The notes: a model not told the origin generated them from the letters alone. Positions 1-8,700 are shown, counted from the first letter of the stretch. The stretch is DNA of 37,381 nt from CAVOJV01 sp963696325 (GCA_963696325.1 CAVOJV010000032.1:1-37381), one strand, 5' to 3'. Made by a program: numbers and translations.

Positions 1-163
1 CACACCCTGACCCACGCTTCGGCATTCGATGGCCGAAACAACTGCAACCGTTTGATATTGCGGGTAACAAGCCCGCCGAGCCACGGCGTATACTTTGGCC
101 GCAACGACGAGGTTCACGTCATGCACCGGGAAACCATCCGCTTATTCCAGGCAAGAGGTAAAA

Positions 164-423
164 ATGAATAACCCACCCGCCAGCGTTGATACGGTGACCG
201 CCACCGCGCCAGAAAGGATCTGGCTGCAAGTATCGGACGAGAGCATCGACCGCGAACTGGAGTTTCCAGGACGACACGAGGACATAACCTGCCGCCTGGA
301 TTCGACGCTTGCATGTGAAGTAGAATACTCCGCGCGACCTCGCCCAGGAATACCTGGACCATCTGCGCAGCCTTCGCCAATGAGCTCGAACACCACCGCG
401 ATGACCTGGCCGACTATGGTTAA
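164..423 (+). pseudogene. Phage-cluster small protein 1 (frameshifted)
   Basis: The ATG at 164 follows a purine-rich stretch (gcaagaggtaaaa). The product opens MNNPPASVDTVTATAPERIW and reads well to about residue 55 (..ACEVEY). It then needs a shift near 335 to continue as ..DLAQEYLDHLR, and a second shift near 370 to reach ..ELEHHRDDLADYG and the TAA at 421-423. That stop overlaps the next ATG at 416, the tight packing typical of phage operons. No domain recognised; the 'APERIWLQV' style resembles small uncharacterised phage proteins. Role unknown. The frameshifts are either real decay or sequence indels. Confidence 0.4.
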
Positions 424-701
424 ATCGTCCGCCCGCTTTTTCGGATTCGCCTCAGGCCGTATCGGCGACATCGGCACGTTCCGCATGAGCCGGAACGGTC
501 CGCAATTCATGGCGTGGCCAAGCCGGCAGACCGGCGGACCCCGCGCCAGCTCGTTGAGGGACTCCTTTGAGGCCGCGAAACGGCCCATAGCCTAATCCGC
601 CAACCACTTTTTACGCGGGTAATCGAAGCTGGAAGCGCATCATCCCCACCTGGCCCGACTTCTGGGCACAGTGGCGCATCGACCATCCGGAGTGCCAATG
701 A
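416..701 (+). pseudogene. Phage-cluster paralogue A (frameshifted)
   Basis: The ATG at 416 overlaps the end of the previous gene. The product begins MVKSSARFFGFASGRIGDIG, and its 'FASGRIGDIGTF' resembles the 'ASGSFGNGAIQF' segment of the paralogues downstream. The reading frame breaks near 590 and again near 630, then resumes to end ..WAQWRIDHPEC plus TGA at 699-701. The stop overlaps the ATG of the next gene (ATGA), so translation would be coupled. Function unknown; inferred to be a small virion or assembly protein from its neighbours only. Confidence 0.4.
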
Positions 702-1061
702 GCACCAAACTACCGCATCAAGTCGCGCTCGGCGTGTACGGCAAGATCAAGCTGTCGCTCGATCCCAACGACCCGAACCCTCGGGAATACATCTATCAGC
801 GCGTCAGGAAGGGCAAAGGCGGCATCGAGTCACCGGGCCGCTATGACATGCAACTGCGCCGCAAGGGCGAGCGCATCGACAACCCGAGCCTCACGCAACT
901 GCAGGGCCGCGCCCGCATGCGTGCCGCGACCGCCGGCGTGGAAGGCACTCGATCCGGCAGAACAGGACGCCCTGCGGCGCCGCGCCGAAGCGCTGAACCT
1001 GTCCGGATTCAACCTGTTCGTGCGCGAATTCTGCACCACGCACCCGCGCGAGGATTACTGA
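698..1061 (+). pseudogene. Phage-cluster paralogue B (one frameshift)
   Basis: Begins MSTKLPHQVALGVYGKIKLS at the coupled ATG (698). The first frame runs to ..MRAATA. One extra base near 938 must be skipped to continue as AWKALDPAEQDALRRRAEAL and ..SGFNLFVREF, ending with TGA at 1059-1061. The C-terminal half has the layout seen in the later paralogues: an R/A-rich helix, 'W..L...E', then 'SG(F/Y).LF'. About 120 residues when repaired. No known domain. The single indel leaves good coding sequence on both sides, so a sequence error is as likely as decay. Confidence 0.5.
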
Positions 1062-1063
1062 GC

Positions 1064-1447
1064 ATGGCCAGAATAAGGGGCCACTGCACTCGCTGGAAGC
1101 CCATGGGAACCTCAATGGCGGGATGCTGCAGTTCCGGGGCAATGGGGCGCCGCCCAAGCGTATCGCCCCCGCGCACCCCGCCGCCAGAACCAGCTAGCGG
1201 CCACCCCCACGCAATCGCATCAGCGCGCCCGCTTCGCCCGGGCCCGCGCCGCGTGGAATCTGCTCGACAACGCCGAGCGCGCCGGATGGCGCATGAAGGC
1301 GCGCCCGTATCGCCTCACCGGCTGGAATCTGTACCTGAGCCTCCAGCTCAGGCTCGACACCGTGCCCGAGCTGGCCCTGCTGGCGGACACCGGCTTTCCG
1401 CTGCTCACCGATCTACTCGACTATCTGGAGGTGTCATGGCCAGGGTA
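1064..1447 (+). pseudogene. Phage-cluster paralogue C (two frameshifts)
   Basis: The ATG at 1064 lies 2 bases after the previous stop. Restoring one missing A near 1078 gives MARIKGPLHSLEAHGNLNGG followed by MLQFRGNG, a copy of the GPL/ASG family start. A second shift near 1190 restores ..QRARFARARAAWNLLDNAER and ..LTGWNLYLSLQL, ending at the TAA at 1445-1447, which overlaps the next gene by 12 bases. It is the third of a tandem paralogue series, so duplication built this cluster. Role unknown. Confidence 0.45.
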
Positions 1448-1741
1448 AAGGGTCCGCTCATGTCCGCCGAGGCCTCCGGGAACACCACCGGCGCCGCCCT
1501 GCAGTTCCGCACCGCTGGCGGGCAAACGCACGTGTACCGCCCGCCCGGCCCGGGAGCCAGAATCAGGCCCCGCCGTCCCCCGAGCAAGAGGCCGTGCGGC
1601 TCCGCTTCAAGAGCATCTGCAACGAGTGGGTCATGCTCCCGCAGGGCGAGAAAGCCACCTGGAACGAGAAAGCCTGGCCACGCGGCATCAGCGGCTACAG
1701 CCTGTTCATTCAGGACAGGATGAAGCGGGTGTCATGCCCTG
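1436..1741 (+). pseudogene. Phage-cluster paralogue D (frameshifted)
   Basis: Starts MARVKGPLMSAEASGNTTGA at 1436 inside the end of the previous gene. The frame shifts near 1555 and continues ..QEAVRLRFKSICNEWVMLPQ and ..GISGYSLFIQDRM. The end is unclear because no in-frame stop precedes the next ATG at 1742 without another shift. It matches paralogues B, C and E in order: GPL/ASG start, 'QFR', an R-rich helix, 'W..L..GE...W', then 'SGY.LF'. Function unknown. Confidence 0.45.
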
Positions 1742-2122
1742 ATGGCCCGCGTGAAAGGCCCGCTGCTTTCGGTTTCGGCGTCCGGTTCATTCGGCAACGG
1801 GGCCATCCAGTTCCGGAGCAAGGGCCAGACGACCGGCGTGATCCTCCCGGCGCTGAAGCGCGCCACAGCCGGACCCCAACCCGCCAGCGAACCCCAAACC
1901 CGGCAGCGCGCCAGGTTCCGGAAAGCGCGGGACGCCTGGCATGGCCTCGACCCGCTGGCCCGCGCGCCCTTCAATGCCCGTGCCGCCGCTGGCGGCTACA
2001 GCAACGGGTGGGCCGCGTTCCTGGCCGACTACCTGGCTCGGAGCATCTACCCGCCCGAATTCCTGTTGCTGGCCGATGGCCAGCCCGTGCTTGATTTTTA
2101 CGGCGACTACCTGAGTATCTGA
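1742..2122 (+). CDS. Phage-cluster paralogue E (intact, 126 aa)
   Basis: An uninterrupted 126-residue product starting MARVKGPLLSVSASGSFGNG, followed by AIQFRSKGQ and a helical part with R.RARFRKARDAWHGLDPLA. It is the only intact short member of the tandem family, so it defines the family's form: a glycine/serine-rich, probably beta-structured N-terminus, a central 'RFRKARDAW' helix, and a variable C-terminus ending YGDYLSI. It ends just before the ATG of the next gene at 2124. Placement among phage-like genes suggests a virion component; this is inference. Confidence 0.6.
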   Translation: MARVKGPLLSVSASGSFGNGAIQFRSKGQTTGVILPALKRATAGPQPASEPQTRQRARFRKARDAWHGLDPLARAPFNARAAAGGYSNGWAAFLADYLARSIYPPEFLLLADGQPVLDFYGDYLSI

Positions 2123-2123
2123 C

Positions 2124-2639
2124 ATGCCCGAGATCAGAAACCTGCCGCCCTTGCCCCGCCCGATCCAGGTGACCGACCATGTGCTGATCGAGACACCAAC
2201 CGGCAGCTTTCGCGCTCCCGGTACCGCCTTCAAGGGCGAGCAGGGCATGCCCGGCACCATGACCGGCATTCGGCGGCATGCCATTCTGACCACGGCCTCG
2301 ATCCTGACTGGCGAGAGCGCCACCGGTTCGGTGGACCTCGCCAAGGCCTTTGAGCTGCTCGCCGTGACCGTCCCGGGGCCATGCCGCATCCGGCTGTACA
2401 GCACCGCCGACGCCAGGACCAATGACCTGGATCGCGACTTGGGTACCGCGCCGACACCCGGCCGGGGCTTGATTCTGGAGCTCAACGAACTGGCCGCCGG
2501 GACGCGCCCGCTGGACCCGCACGCCCACGGCGCCAGCATGGAGACCACGCCCAGCGCCGCGATTGCCTACCATGTCACCAACAATGGCCCCACCGGCCCG
2601 CTGGTGCTGGACTTCCACTACCTACCGAAGGAACTCTGA
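2124..2639 (+). CDS. Phage-like hypothetical protein, 171 aa
   Basis: Intact product beginning MPEIRNLPPLPRPIQVTDHV and ending ..LVLDFHYLPKEL. It lies between paralogue E and the 286-residue protein with gaps of 1 base or none, so it is co-transcribed with them. A stretch from about residue 45 (GIRRHAILTTASIL) to 110 looks like a beta-rich domain. No signal peptide or membrane segment seen. No family recognised. The context (small structural-looking genes in series) suggests a tail or virion accessory protein. Confidence 0.5.
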   Translation: MPEIRNLPPLPRPIQVTDHVLIETPTGSFRAPGTAFKGEQGMPGTMTGIRRHAILTTASILTGESATGSVDLAKAFELLAVTVPGPCRIRLYSTADARTNDLDRDLGTAPTPGRGLILELNELAAGTRPLDPHAHGASMETTPSAAIAYHVTNNGPTGPLVLDFHYLPKEL

Positions 2640-3500
2640 ATGGCCACCAAATACGATTCCTCGATCCTCGGAAATACCACCGTCGCCGCCAACTTTCGTG
2701 CCTGGGCGCTGTTCCTCCACGATCTTTTCCTGTTGGGCTGGGTCAAGACCGCCGACACCGGGCAGGTGACCATTGCCTCGATGGCCGTGACATCAGCCGC
2801 GCAACAGGTGGCGGGTTACAACATATTCCGGACCAACGACGGCCTGTCGCCGGTTTACGTGAAGCTCGAATATGGCAGCGGGGCCACGAACGGCTATCCC
2901 GCGATCTGGATCACGGTCGGCACCGGTACCGACGGCGCCGGGAACATCAATGGCAATGTGCTACTGGCCCGGACGCAGTTGCTGGGCACCGCGGCCAACA
3001 CCACGACATCGACGATTTGCTTCGGCAGCGCCGCCAACAACCGGATCACCTTTGCCCTGTTCCTCGGGCTGGGCACCCAAACGCTGTGGTTCAGCCTGGA
3101 ACGCCGCAAGGACAACAACCTGGCCGACGCCGACACCGGCATCATTGTTGACTTCGGGCAGGCCACGACGAACCACAAGAGCCTCTGCGCGCCCTTCACG
3201 GGCGTCATTCCCACCATCGAGCAGGGCCTACAGTTCATCCTGACCACGAACAACCCGGGCATTTACAACAACACGGTGCCCGAGGGCCTCAGGATTCCCT
3301 GCCTCGGTCCATCGGAACCACCCGGGCGCAACGTGGCACTCTGCAACAGTGGCGATTGGGGCAACTTCGCCGAACCCAGCCTGACGATCAATGGCACGTC
3401 CCACGTGTTCAAGCATTGCGGCTCTGGTATCTCGGCGCTGCGCGGCACCTCGACCGGCAATACGGACGCCTCGACCCGCCTGCTCTTGCGTTACGAGTAG
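2640..3500 (+). CDS. Phage-like structural protein, 286 aa
   Basis: Intact product starting MATKYDSSILGNTTVAANFR. It is rich in Gly, Thr, Asn and small hydrophobics. A run of short beta-type segments (PVYVKLEYGSG, YPAIWITVGTGTDGAG, NRITFALFLGLG) resembles phage tail or fibre-associated proteins. Four cysteines lie in the second half. The ATG follows directly on the previous TGA. Its TAG at 3498-3500 overlaps the GTG start of the next gene by one base. No catalytic motif seen. Virion protein is the best guess, by composition and context only. Confidence 0.5.
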   Translation: MATKYDSSILGNTTVAANFRAWALFLHDLFLLGWVKTADTGQVTIASMAVTSAAQQVAGYNIFRTNDGLSPVYVKLEYGSGATNGYPAIWITVGTGTDGAGNINGNVLLARTQLLGTAANTTTSTICFGSAANNRITFALFLGLGTQTLWFSLERRKDNNLADADTGIIVDFGQATTNHKSLCAPFTGVIPTIEQGLQFILTTNNPGIYNNTVPEGLRIPCLGPSEPPGRNVALCNSGDWGNFAEPSLTINGTSHVFKHCGSGISALRGTSTGNTDASTRLLLRYE

Positions 3501-3832
3501 TGGCCACCCGCACCGGACTCGAATACGGGTTGCAGCGGCCCTTTGCCTGCGCCGTATTTCGCCAGATCGTTTATGTGCGCTACCCCAATACGCCCGGCCG
3601 GACACATTACGATGGCTTCGCGCCCTTGTCCGCCGCCGCCCGGAACCATCCGATCCTTGGCGTTTCACTGCTCAGGACCGGCAATCTGTCGGTTCCGGCC
3701 CCGCTGAATCTGTCGGCGATCCGGACCGCCGACTTGTCCGGAACGATCATTCCGAGCGCCAGTGGCGCCCGGCAAGACCTCAGCTTTTCCACCGCATCCC
3801 ACCTTCTGGCCTGGCTGGGCCTCCGGAATTGA
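3500..3832 (+). CDS. Phage-like hypothetical protein, 110 aa, GTG start
   Basis: Reading from GTG at 3500 gives V/MATRTGLEYGLQRPFACAVF, ending ..LLAWLGLRN at TGA 3830-3832. The GTG overlaps the last base of the preceding stop, which fits the coupled style of the cluster and favours this start. Repeated 'LS' and 'LNLSAIRTADLSGTI' segments suggest a small beta-structured protein. It is the last gene of the first transcription unit: 217 bases without a gene follow, carrying a promoter for the next. Function unknown. Confidence 0.45.
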   Translation: MATRTGLEYGLQRPFACAVFRQIVYVRYPNTPGRTHYDGFAPLSAAARNHPILGVSLLRTGNLSVPAPLNLSAIRTADLSGTIIPSASGARQDLSFSTASHLLAWLGLRN

Positions 3833-3973
3833 GGACCGCAATCCCCTTCACCTTCGCCGGTTCCGGCACCTCGGAAGCCCGCGCCACGGGCCAGCTTTGG
3901 CCGGTTTGGGGCTGATTTCGGCCCATCAGTCAAGAAAGAAGCCAAGAATCCCCCGGTCACGGGCTTGCGGGGC

Positions 3974-4005
3974 TTGACACCCGTTCGATCAGCGGGAATA
4001 GAATC
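3974..4005 (+). promoter_or_regulatory. Sigma70-like promoter upstream of the 4050 gene
   Basis: A perfect -35 hexamer TTGACA starts at about 3974. It is followed 17-19 bases later by an AT-rich -10 region (AATAGAAT). A strong ribosome site, caggagg, lies at about 4037-4043, seven bases before the GTG at 4050. The paralogue at 4050-4598 therefore appears to be transcribed separately from the genes before it. Confidence 0.55.
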
Positions 4006-4049
4006 GGCCCTCTTTCAACGACTTACCGCAGGAATGCAGGAGGCCCCAC

Positions 4050-4598
4050 GTGGCTAAAGTATCTGGACCCCTGATGTCGATGGACGCTTCCGGCTCGTAT
4101 GGCGGAACGCTGGTCTTCGGCAAATGGAAAGGGCGCAACACCGTGCGCCAGCTCGTCACCCCGAGCAACCCACAGTCCGCGGGCCAGCAGGCCGCGCGCA
4201 ACCGGACCCGTGTCACTGGCGCCATCCAGTCCTGGGTCAATGGCACCCTGACCAAGGCCCCGACCCAGACCGTGACTGACAAGGAGCGCATCAAGCTGGC
4301 GACCCCCGGCGGCCAGGCCTGGAATGGCTACCTGACCAAGACTGTGATTGGCGCGGGCGGACTGACCTACACGCAAGCGACCGCCGCGCATGCCGCGCTC
4401 GCACCGGCTGAAAAGCTGGCGTGGAACACCGAAGCCGAGAGTCTGTCCCCGGGCTTCAGTCTCGTGAACCAGGTCGGCGAAGGCGGTGTATCCGAAACGC
4501 CCCTGACGGCAGGTGAGGTCTTCTTCATTTATCAGTTCGCGCTGTCGCAGATCGGTCTGGCCGCCACCCCGGGCGCCGTTCCCCCGAACTACACCTGA
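4050..4598 (+). CDS. Long paralogue of the GPL/ASG phage family, 182 aa
   Basis: GTG start at 4050 behind a strong AGGAGG. The product opens MAKVSGPLMSMDASGSYGGT, the same signature as the genes at 1064, 1436 and 1742, followed by LVFGKWKGRNTVRQLVTPSN and QSAGQQAARNRTRVTGAIQSW. It is longer than its relatives, with an extra C-terminal region (about residues 75-182) including 'APAEKLAWNTEAESLSPGFS', which looks like a second copy of the 'W..E..' helix plus 'SGF.L' pattern. It has its own promoter and terminator, so it may be the most highly expressed member, perhaps a main structural protein. Function not known. Confidence 0.6.
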   Translation: MAKVSGPLMSMDASGSYGGTLVFGKWKGRNTVRQLVTPSNPQSAGQQAARNRTRVTGAIQSWVNGTLTKAPTQTVTDKERIKLATPGGQAWNGYLTKTVIGAGGLTYTQATAAHAALAPAEKLAWNTEAESLSPGFSLVNQVGEGGVSETPLTAGEVFFIYQFALSQIGLAATPGAVPPNYT

Positions 4599-4638
4599 TC
4601 CCCGTTTAGCGCACCCCCAGGGCCACGGACGGCCCACC

Positions 4639-4688
4639 CTGAAACCCCGGCGCGGTCCTCCTCTTCGTGTTCGGGGTTTCTTTTTGGG
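4639..4688 (+). terminator. Rho-independent terminator after the 4050 gene
   Basis: The inverted repeat gaaaccccg / cggggtttc encloses a loop of about 28 bases and is followed directly by ttttt. It lies 40 bases after the stop of the 182-residue gene on the same strand. Confidence 0.7.
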
Positions 4689-6014
4689 TTCCCCCTCGAC
4701 CCCTTCCGCACCATCCCCAGGGCCTGGCACGATCCGCCTTGGGCGGTTCCGTTGGCATCGCCAGATATCGCCCTGAAAAACAGACCGGCAGGCTTGGATG
4801 CTGGCATGCGTGCATGGGTGATAGCGGCGAAGCGAATGCGCAGCATTAAAACGGATGGAAGCGCCAGACACTTGAGAAAATCCACCTTGAACACCCGGAA
4901 AACACCCAGTTTCGAGGCACAATTCGCGGCAAATGCGGTAAAACCGGATTTTGCCATGGGAAGGGGACCGAGACTGAGTGGGTGGTTGACTGGGGATGTG
5001 TGGATGACTGCTGGGCATGTCAGGACTAATCCCCAGACATCCCGCCACGCATAGAGGATTCATAGTGTGAATCCCTAAGTGCCCCCAGATAGTGCCGCTC
5101 CGAATAGGCATATATGAGAGAACAGCATCAACACATCGAACGAACATCCATTACGCTTATGGGGTGTGCGCGGCAGCAGGGTCCCCGCCCTATCGGATGC
5201 GTCAGACCGTGCTGTGCTTGCGTGGCACCTTGAGCCCAAAAATCGACCACCGACAGACTTGGCCAGCCTTCTGAATCCTGCTTTCGCGACCATCGCCACT
5301 TCCGCGAGCGTCATCACATCGCGGCCCTTGAGCGCTTGGGGCTCCGGGCTTCGCCGTACTGGATCGCGAGCCCCTTGGCCGTAGCCTTTGGATAACCCGC
5401 TGCATGCGGTGCTGCCCAGGGGCAGAGTTATTCTTGACCGCCATCCACCCCCGCCCACCAGTGCCCCGTGGGCGGGTGCCTTCTCTTGCCCTTGGCTTTC
5501 TTCCCGTCTGGCTTGCTTCGCTGGCTGCGTTGTCTGCGGGGCACTGCTGGTCGGTGTGCTGTCGGTCGTGCAGCTTGTGCGCTGCAGCTTTTCTGGTAGC
5601 GCGATCCTCGAACACTTTTGCTGCTTACCTTTAATTGCCTGCGGGCTTGTTAAAGGTTTCGGGGTTTCCCTTTACTTGTGTATGGCCACTGCGCCGTATC
5701 TCGGACACCAGCCATACCCGCCCTCGCTCCGCCTGCGTCCTGCTCTCGTTCCGGCACTACGCATCCATGGGCTTTGGTCGTTGGGCGTTTCCCCCGGAGT
5801 ACCGGGAGCCGGGCTGCTTCGGGCTACGCTTCGCTCCGGTCTTGCTATCGGATCCTGCACGCCCTTGGTTTCTCGCATCTGGCCGCACTGTTCGCGCTCA
5901 GGATTCGATAGCAAGACTGCCCCTTCGCATCCCTAACGCATCCAGCGCGATACCCCTGACCAGCTCTCCGGACGCCGCGCGACCGGTTCGCGGTCATCCA
6001 TCGGCGGCTATCGA

Positions 6015-6750
6015 GAAGGTCTTGCTGGCGCTCGCGGGGTACCGCCAGTGCGCTGTTTTCGGAGATCGGGTGCCAGTGCGCCGCTCGATCCAGCTTCGGC
6101 CCGGCTCCATCGGCACGCCACATCCGCGAGTACGCGGGCGGCATGCATCCGCCCGGCCTGCGCGCTGGGCTTTCCTCTCGTCTGGTTTCGGGTCTTGTGG
6201 GCGCCGCCGGCGTACCGTCCGCGCCGTATTCGAGGAGATCGGGTGCGCCGTCCTGGTCCCGGGTAGCGTCCGCCCGGCTCCATCGGCTGGCCCCCTGCGC
6301 GAGTTCGCGCGCGGTCCGCCCATTGCGCCAGGCTCCCGTGCGAGTTCTTCGCGTGTTCGTTGGTGAGTAGGTCTTGTGGCCGTCGCGGAGTACCGCCACG
6401 GCGTGAGGAGTCCTGAATTGCCCCGGGCGGGTGGCTCCCAGTGAGGATTCGGTCAGCATGTCGCAGGCTCCAGGGCGCCTACGCGGCTGCGCGAGGCCGG
6501 TTCCATCTCCGTTACGTCTCCGGGTGCGCCGGCTTGCATTCGGCGGCTCGCCACGCTGTTTTTTGGTGTTCCCGCTGCTGCGGCATCGCTTCGCCGTCGG
6601 TGTGGCCAGCCGCCGCCCGCGGCGCCGTGCGACCCCCTCCGCCTCCACTCCGCCTACACCGGCACCGCTTCCCGCCACTCCGGCCCCCTTGCGTGGGTCA
6701 CTTGCGGGTGCGCGTGGCTTCTTTTCTTGCTGCCGTCGCGGTGTACCGCC
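6015..6750. repeat. Four-copy interspersed degenerate repeat
   Basis: A motif of about 30 bases, roughly TCTTG(T/C)(G/T)G(C/G)CG(T/C)CG, continuing C.GNGTACCG(C/T)C(A/C), occurs near 6016, 6190, 6370 and 6723. Spacing is about 175, 180 and 350 bases. The two later copies are followed by the shared block gccccgggcgggtgg; the two earlier ones share ggagatcgggtgc. The pattern suggests an old tandem array of about 175-base units with one unit lost or expanded. Confidence 0.5.
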
Positions 6751-6799
6751 ACGGAGTTTGAAGAGTCGATTCGCCCCGGGCGGGTGGTGGGCGGCGCTG

Positions 6800-6885
6800 T
6801 ACATAATGCCGACGATTATGGGTAACGCCTGAAGGCCTTCGCCGGTTTTGGGCCACAAGCGCGCTGCCAATAATCGGCACTATGT
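6800..6885. repeat. Large imperfect inverted repeat
   Basis: tacataatgccgacgattat at 6800 is mirrored by aataatcggcactatgta ending at 6885, with about 45 bases between. The arms match except for a small bulge. The 'ataatgccg' arm resembles half-sites bound by tyrosine recombinases, but no recombinase gene lies next to it. Confidence 0.5.
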
Positions 6886-7434
6886 AAACCGTCGCCCGTC
6901 GTTTGGGTCCGGTTCCGGCGCGTTGGCCTGGCGCTGGTGCTAATCCCTGACGCGCCAGCACTCAGGCAAACGCCCCGCAACCGGGCCGCCATCCTTGGCG
7001 GAAGAACGGCCGGGGTCCCTCCCCGCCTGAGCGCGGGTAATTCAGTGCGGGTGGCTGCTCGCACACTGCGCCGCACGGCTTCTGGGCTGGCCGTCTGCCG
7101 CTTTGCTACGCCCAATCCACCGGGGCCGTGCGCTCACTGGCCGGGGCGTCTGCTTGCTGCCGCCCGGTCTTATGTCTACCCACCCCCAAGAGCCCGGCAT
7201 CCGCCCGGCTGGGTCACCCGCCTTCCTGTTCCCACCACTGCAATCAATCAACAGGCCGGCGTCAATGAGCAACAAACCCCCATTTTGTGGATAATCGTAT
7301 GCGTGGGGTGCATGAGGAGTGTGGGTTCTACCGCCAGTCCCTCTTTGCTATAAGGTGTGTTTACTGTGTTCTTCAGTCCCGTTACCTTTAAACTTTTTGC
7401 ATACAAACAAAGAGTTGGGTTTATGTAGAAGTGG

Positions 7435-7494
7435 TTATGCACCTTGCTCGGAAATTTTATGCACCTGCACTAGGTGGCTAATACAAAGTTAGCC
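7435..7494 (+). other. attI-like integron insertion site
   Basis: Two exact direct repeats TTATGCACCT lie at 7435-7444 and 7457-7466. They are followed by ggtggctaatacaaaGTTAGCC, with the crossover core GTTAGCC at 7488-7494. The core and its left flank (CTAATACAAAGTTAGCC) closely match the end of attI1 of class 1 integrons as I recall it (CTAAAACAAAGTTAGGC). attI sites are known for paired direct repeats before a GTTRRRY core. The first cassette gene starts 48 bases later. No integrase gene lies upstream, so the assignment rests on sequence form and on the attC sites downstream. Confidence 0.5.
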
Positions 7495-7541
7495 TTCCGA
7501 GCGCCTCCCGATCAATCACTTCCACTGAAGGAGCCTACTGT

Positions 7542-7978
7542 ATGACGACCGAGGACGAGAAGCACATCAAGGATGCGATCTTGCAGGCGAGATCCTCGAA
7601 CCGGAGAGCGCGGACAAAGAGCACCCTCGTGTAGGGGCCGTAGTTATTCGGGCGAGACGGCAATGTCCTTGCGACGGCATACCGAGGAGAAAAGGGCGGC
7701 GGGGGAAGCACGCCGAATATATTGCCCTCGATATCAAGCTACGGGGACAAGATGTCCAAGGGTCCACCGTGTACACAACCCTGGAGCCGTGCACACATCG
7801 CTCTCCTGACAAGACGCCGTGCGCGGAACGACTCGCCGCTAGAAAAGTTGGCCGCGTCGTGATCGGCATGCTAGATCCAAATCAAAGGATTTGCGGCAAA
7901 GGTATTCGCTTCCTAAGGAAAGCTGGAATTCGAGTTGATCTCTTTCCGGCCGACTTAATGGCTCAGGTCGAAGCATGA
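7542..7978 (+). pseudogene. RibD-like deaminase-fold protein (compensating frameshifts)
   Basis: ATG at 7542 behind gaaggag. The start reads MTTEDEKHIKDAILQA and continues, after a shift near 7580, as EHPRVGAVVIR. The expected DGNVLATAYRGEKGGG lies in another frame between about 7655 and 7705. The first frame resumes with KHAEYIAL (HAE: zinc ligand and catalytic Glu) and TLEPCTHRSPDKTPCAERL (two Cys ligands, C-x9-C). It ends ..GIRVDLFPADLMAQVEA. The spacing of the Cys pair and the 'DPN...GKGI..LR.AGI.V' tail match the deaminase half of RibD, but no reductase domain follows, so riboflavin synthesis is unlikely. It overlaps the next gene by ATGA. A nucleotide or base deaminase with an unknown, possibly defensive, role is the inference. 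Confidence 0.6.
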
Positions 7979-8633
7979 ATGCGGAATTCACTAGAGAGCA
8001 AGAGCTTCTGGCGCAAGCTGCAGAGAAAGCCTTCGACAGGAATAGGGAGCTTGGTATTCAGTATCAGTTTCCGCGGTCAAAGCTCCTATCGCCGGACTTC
8101 GGTCTAAATTGGGATCAACTTAAACGACGCACATGCCAGTCAATACGAATTATTGGTTGGGCATGCAAGAACGTCATTAACGGATACTCTAGAGAGGCAT
8201 TCAAAGCATTGGTCGCCACTAGAACCGTGACTGGAATTCTTGGTGCTTGATGCAGATGCATATCTAGATGCCAAGAAAGTGAATCTTGGTCCGGTTTGCA
8301 ATACGGAGCACCAAGATGTTGCAGCCGACCTGACGGAAGGATTGGCCGATGTTCGAAATTCATTGAGTCCCTTTCGGAAGAACACCTCGCCCAAATGTCG
8401 AAGTGAGGGCCACGAACTGGCCTATTAGTTGGTCTGGTGTATTTGTTGATCACTTGTCCGCGCATGGTCTAATTCAAGTCGAAAGCTATCTCTACAACAA
8501 GCCACTTGATCAAAGGCCATGTATGACTCTCGTCCGCCCAGGCACCCACTACCAGTCCTACGCGGATTCAGCTGACGCGCTTTGGAAAAGTGGCCGAACG
8601 GTGCTTGGTACTCGTCAGGAATCGGAAGGCTAA
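7975..8633 (+). pseudogene. Unknown protein coupled to the deaminase (frameshifted)
   Basis: The ATG at 7975 overlaps the deaminase stop. The product starts MNAEFTREQELLAQAAEKAF. The frame changes near 8245 to LEFLVLDADAYLDAKKVNLG, and near 8405 to ..SWSGVFVDHLSAHGLIQ, ending at TAA 8631-8633. That stop lies inside the R'' box of an attC site, the usual arrangement for cassette genes. About 215 residues if repaired. No domain recognised; mixed helical sequence without membrane segments. Strict coupling suggests it works with the deaminase as partner or effector. AT content is higher than in the phage-like genes, suggesting a different origin. Confidence 0.5.
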
Positions 8634-8687
8634 CCCGCCATTCGACCGGACCTGCCTTCGGCAGGCCGGTTAATAGCAAGGGCATCC
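8628..8687 (+). repeat. attC-like site of the deaminase cassette
   Basis: R'' ggctaac (8628-8634) overlaps the gene's stop. L'' gccattcgaccgg and L' ccggttaatagc pair with the bulge expected of attC. The inner hairpin cctgcc ttcg ggcagg is perfect. The R' position reads ggcatcc rather than GTTRRRY, so the crossover end is altered. Confidence 0.55.
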
Positions 8688-8700
8688 AGGGCACCTCACA

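Larger units (their letters stand above)
4690..7430. other. 2.7 kb with no supportable gene
   Basis: Open frames here are overlapping, arginine/proline-rich and unlike one another's codon use. I see no start with a ribosome site and no recognisable domain. The stretch holds a short hairpin (ggattca / tgaatcc, about 5053-5071), a four-copy degenerate repeat (see 6015-6750) and a large inverted repeat near 6800-6885. It separates the phage-like cluster from the cassette array. A broken mobile element or non-coding RNA region is possible but not shown. Confidence 0.5.

Noticed and set aside
1787..2618. 253- and 215-codon - strand frames
   Set aside because: Antisense shadows of the intact phage-like genes at 1742-2639.
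1..3832. Complete prophage
   Set aside because: No terminase, portal, capsid protease, lysis or integrase gene is visible, so only a phage-like gene cluster can be claimed.
4023..5147. 374-codon - strand frame
   Set aside because: It runs antisense through the 4050 gene, its promoter and its terminator, and has no domain or ribosome site.
5845..6870. 341-codon - strand frame
   Set aside because: Arg/Pro-rich, spans the degenerate repeats, and has no recognisable domain. GC-rich DNA produces such frames by chance.
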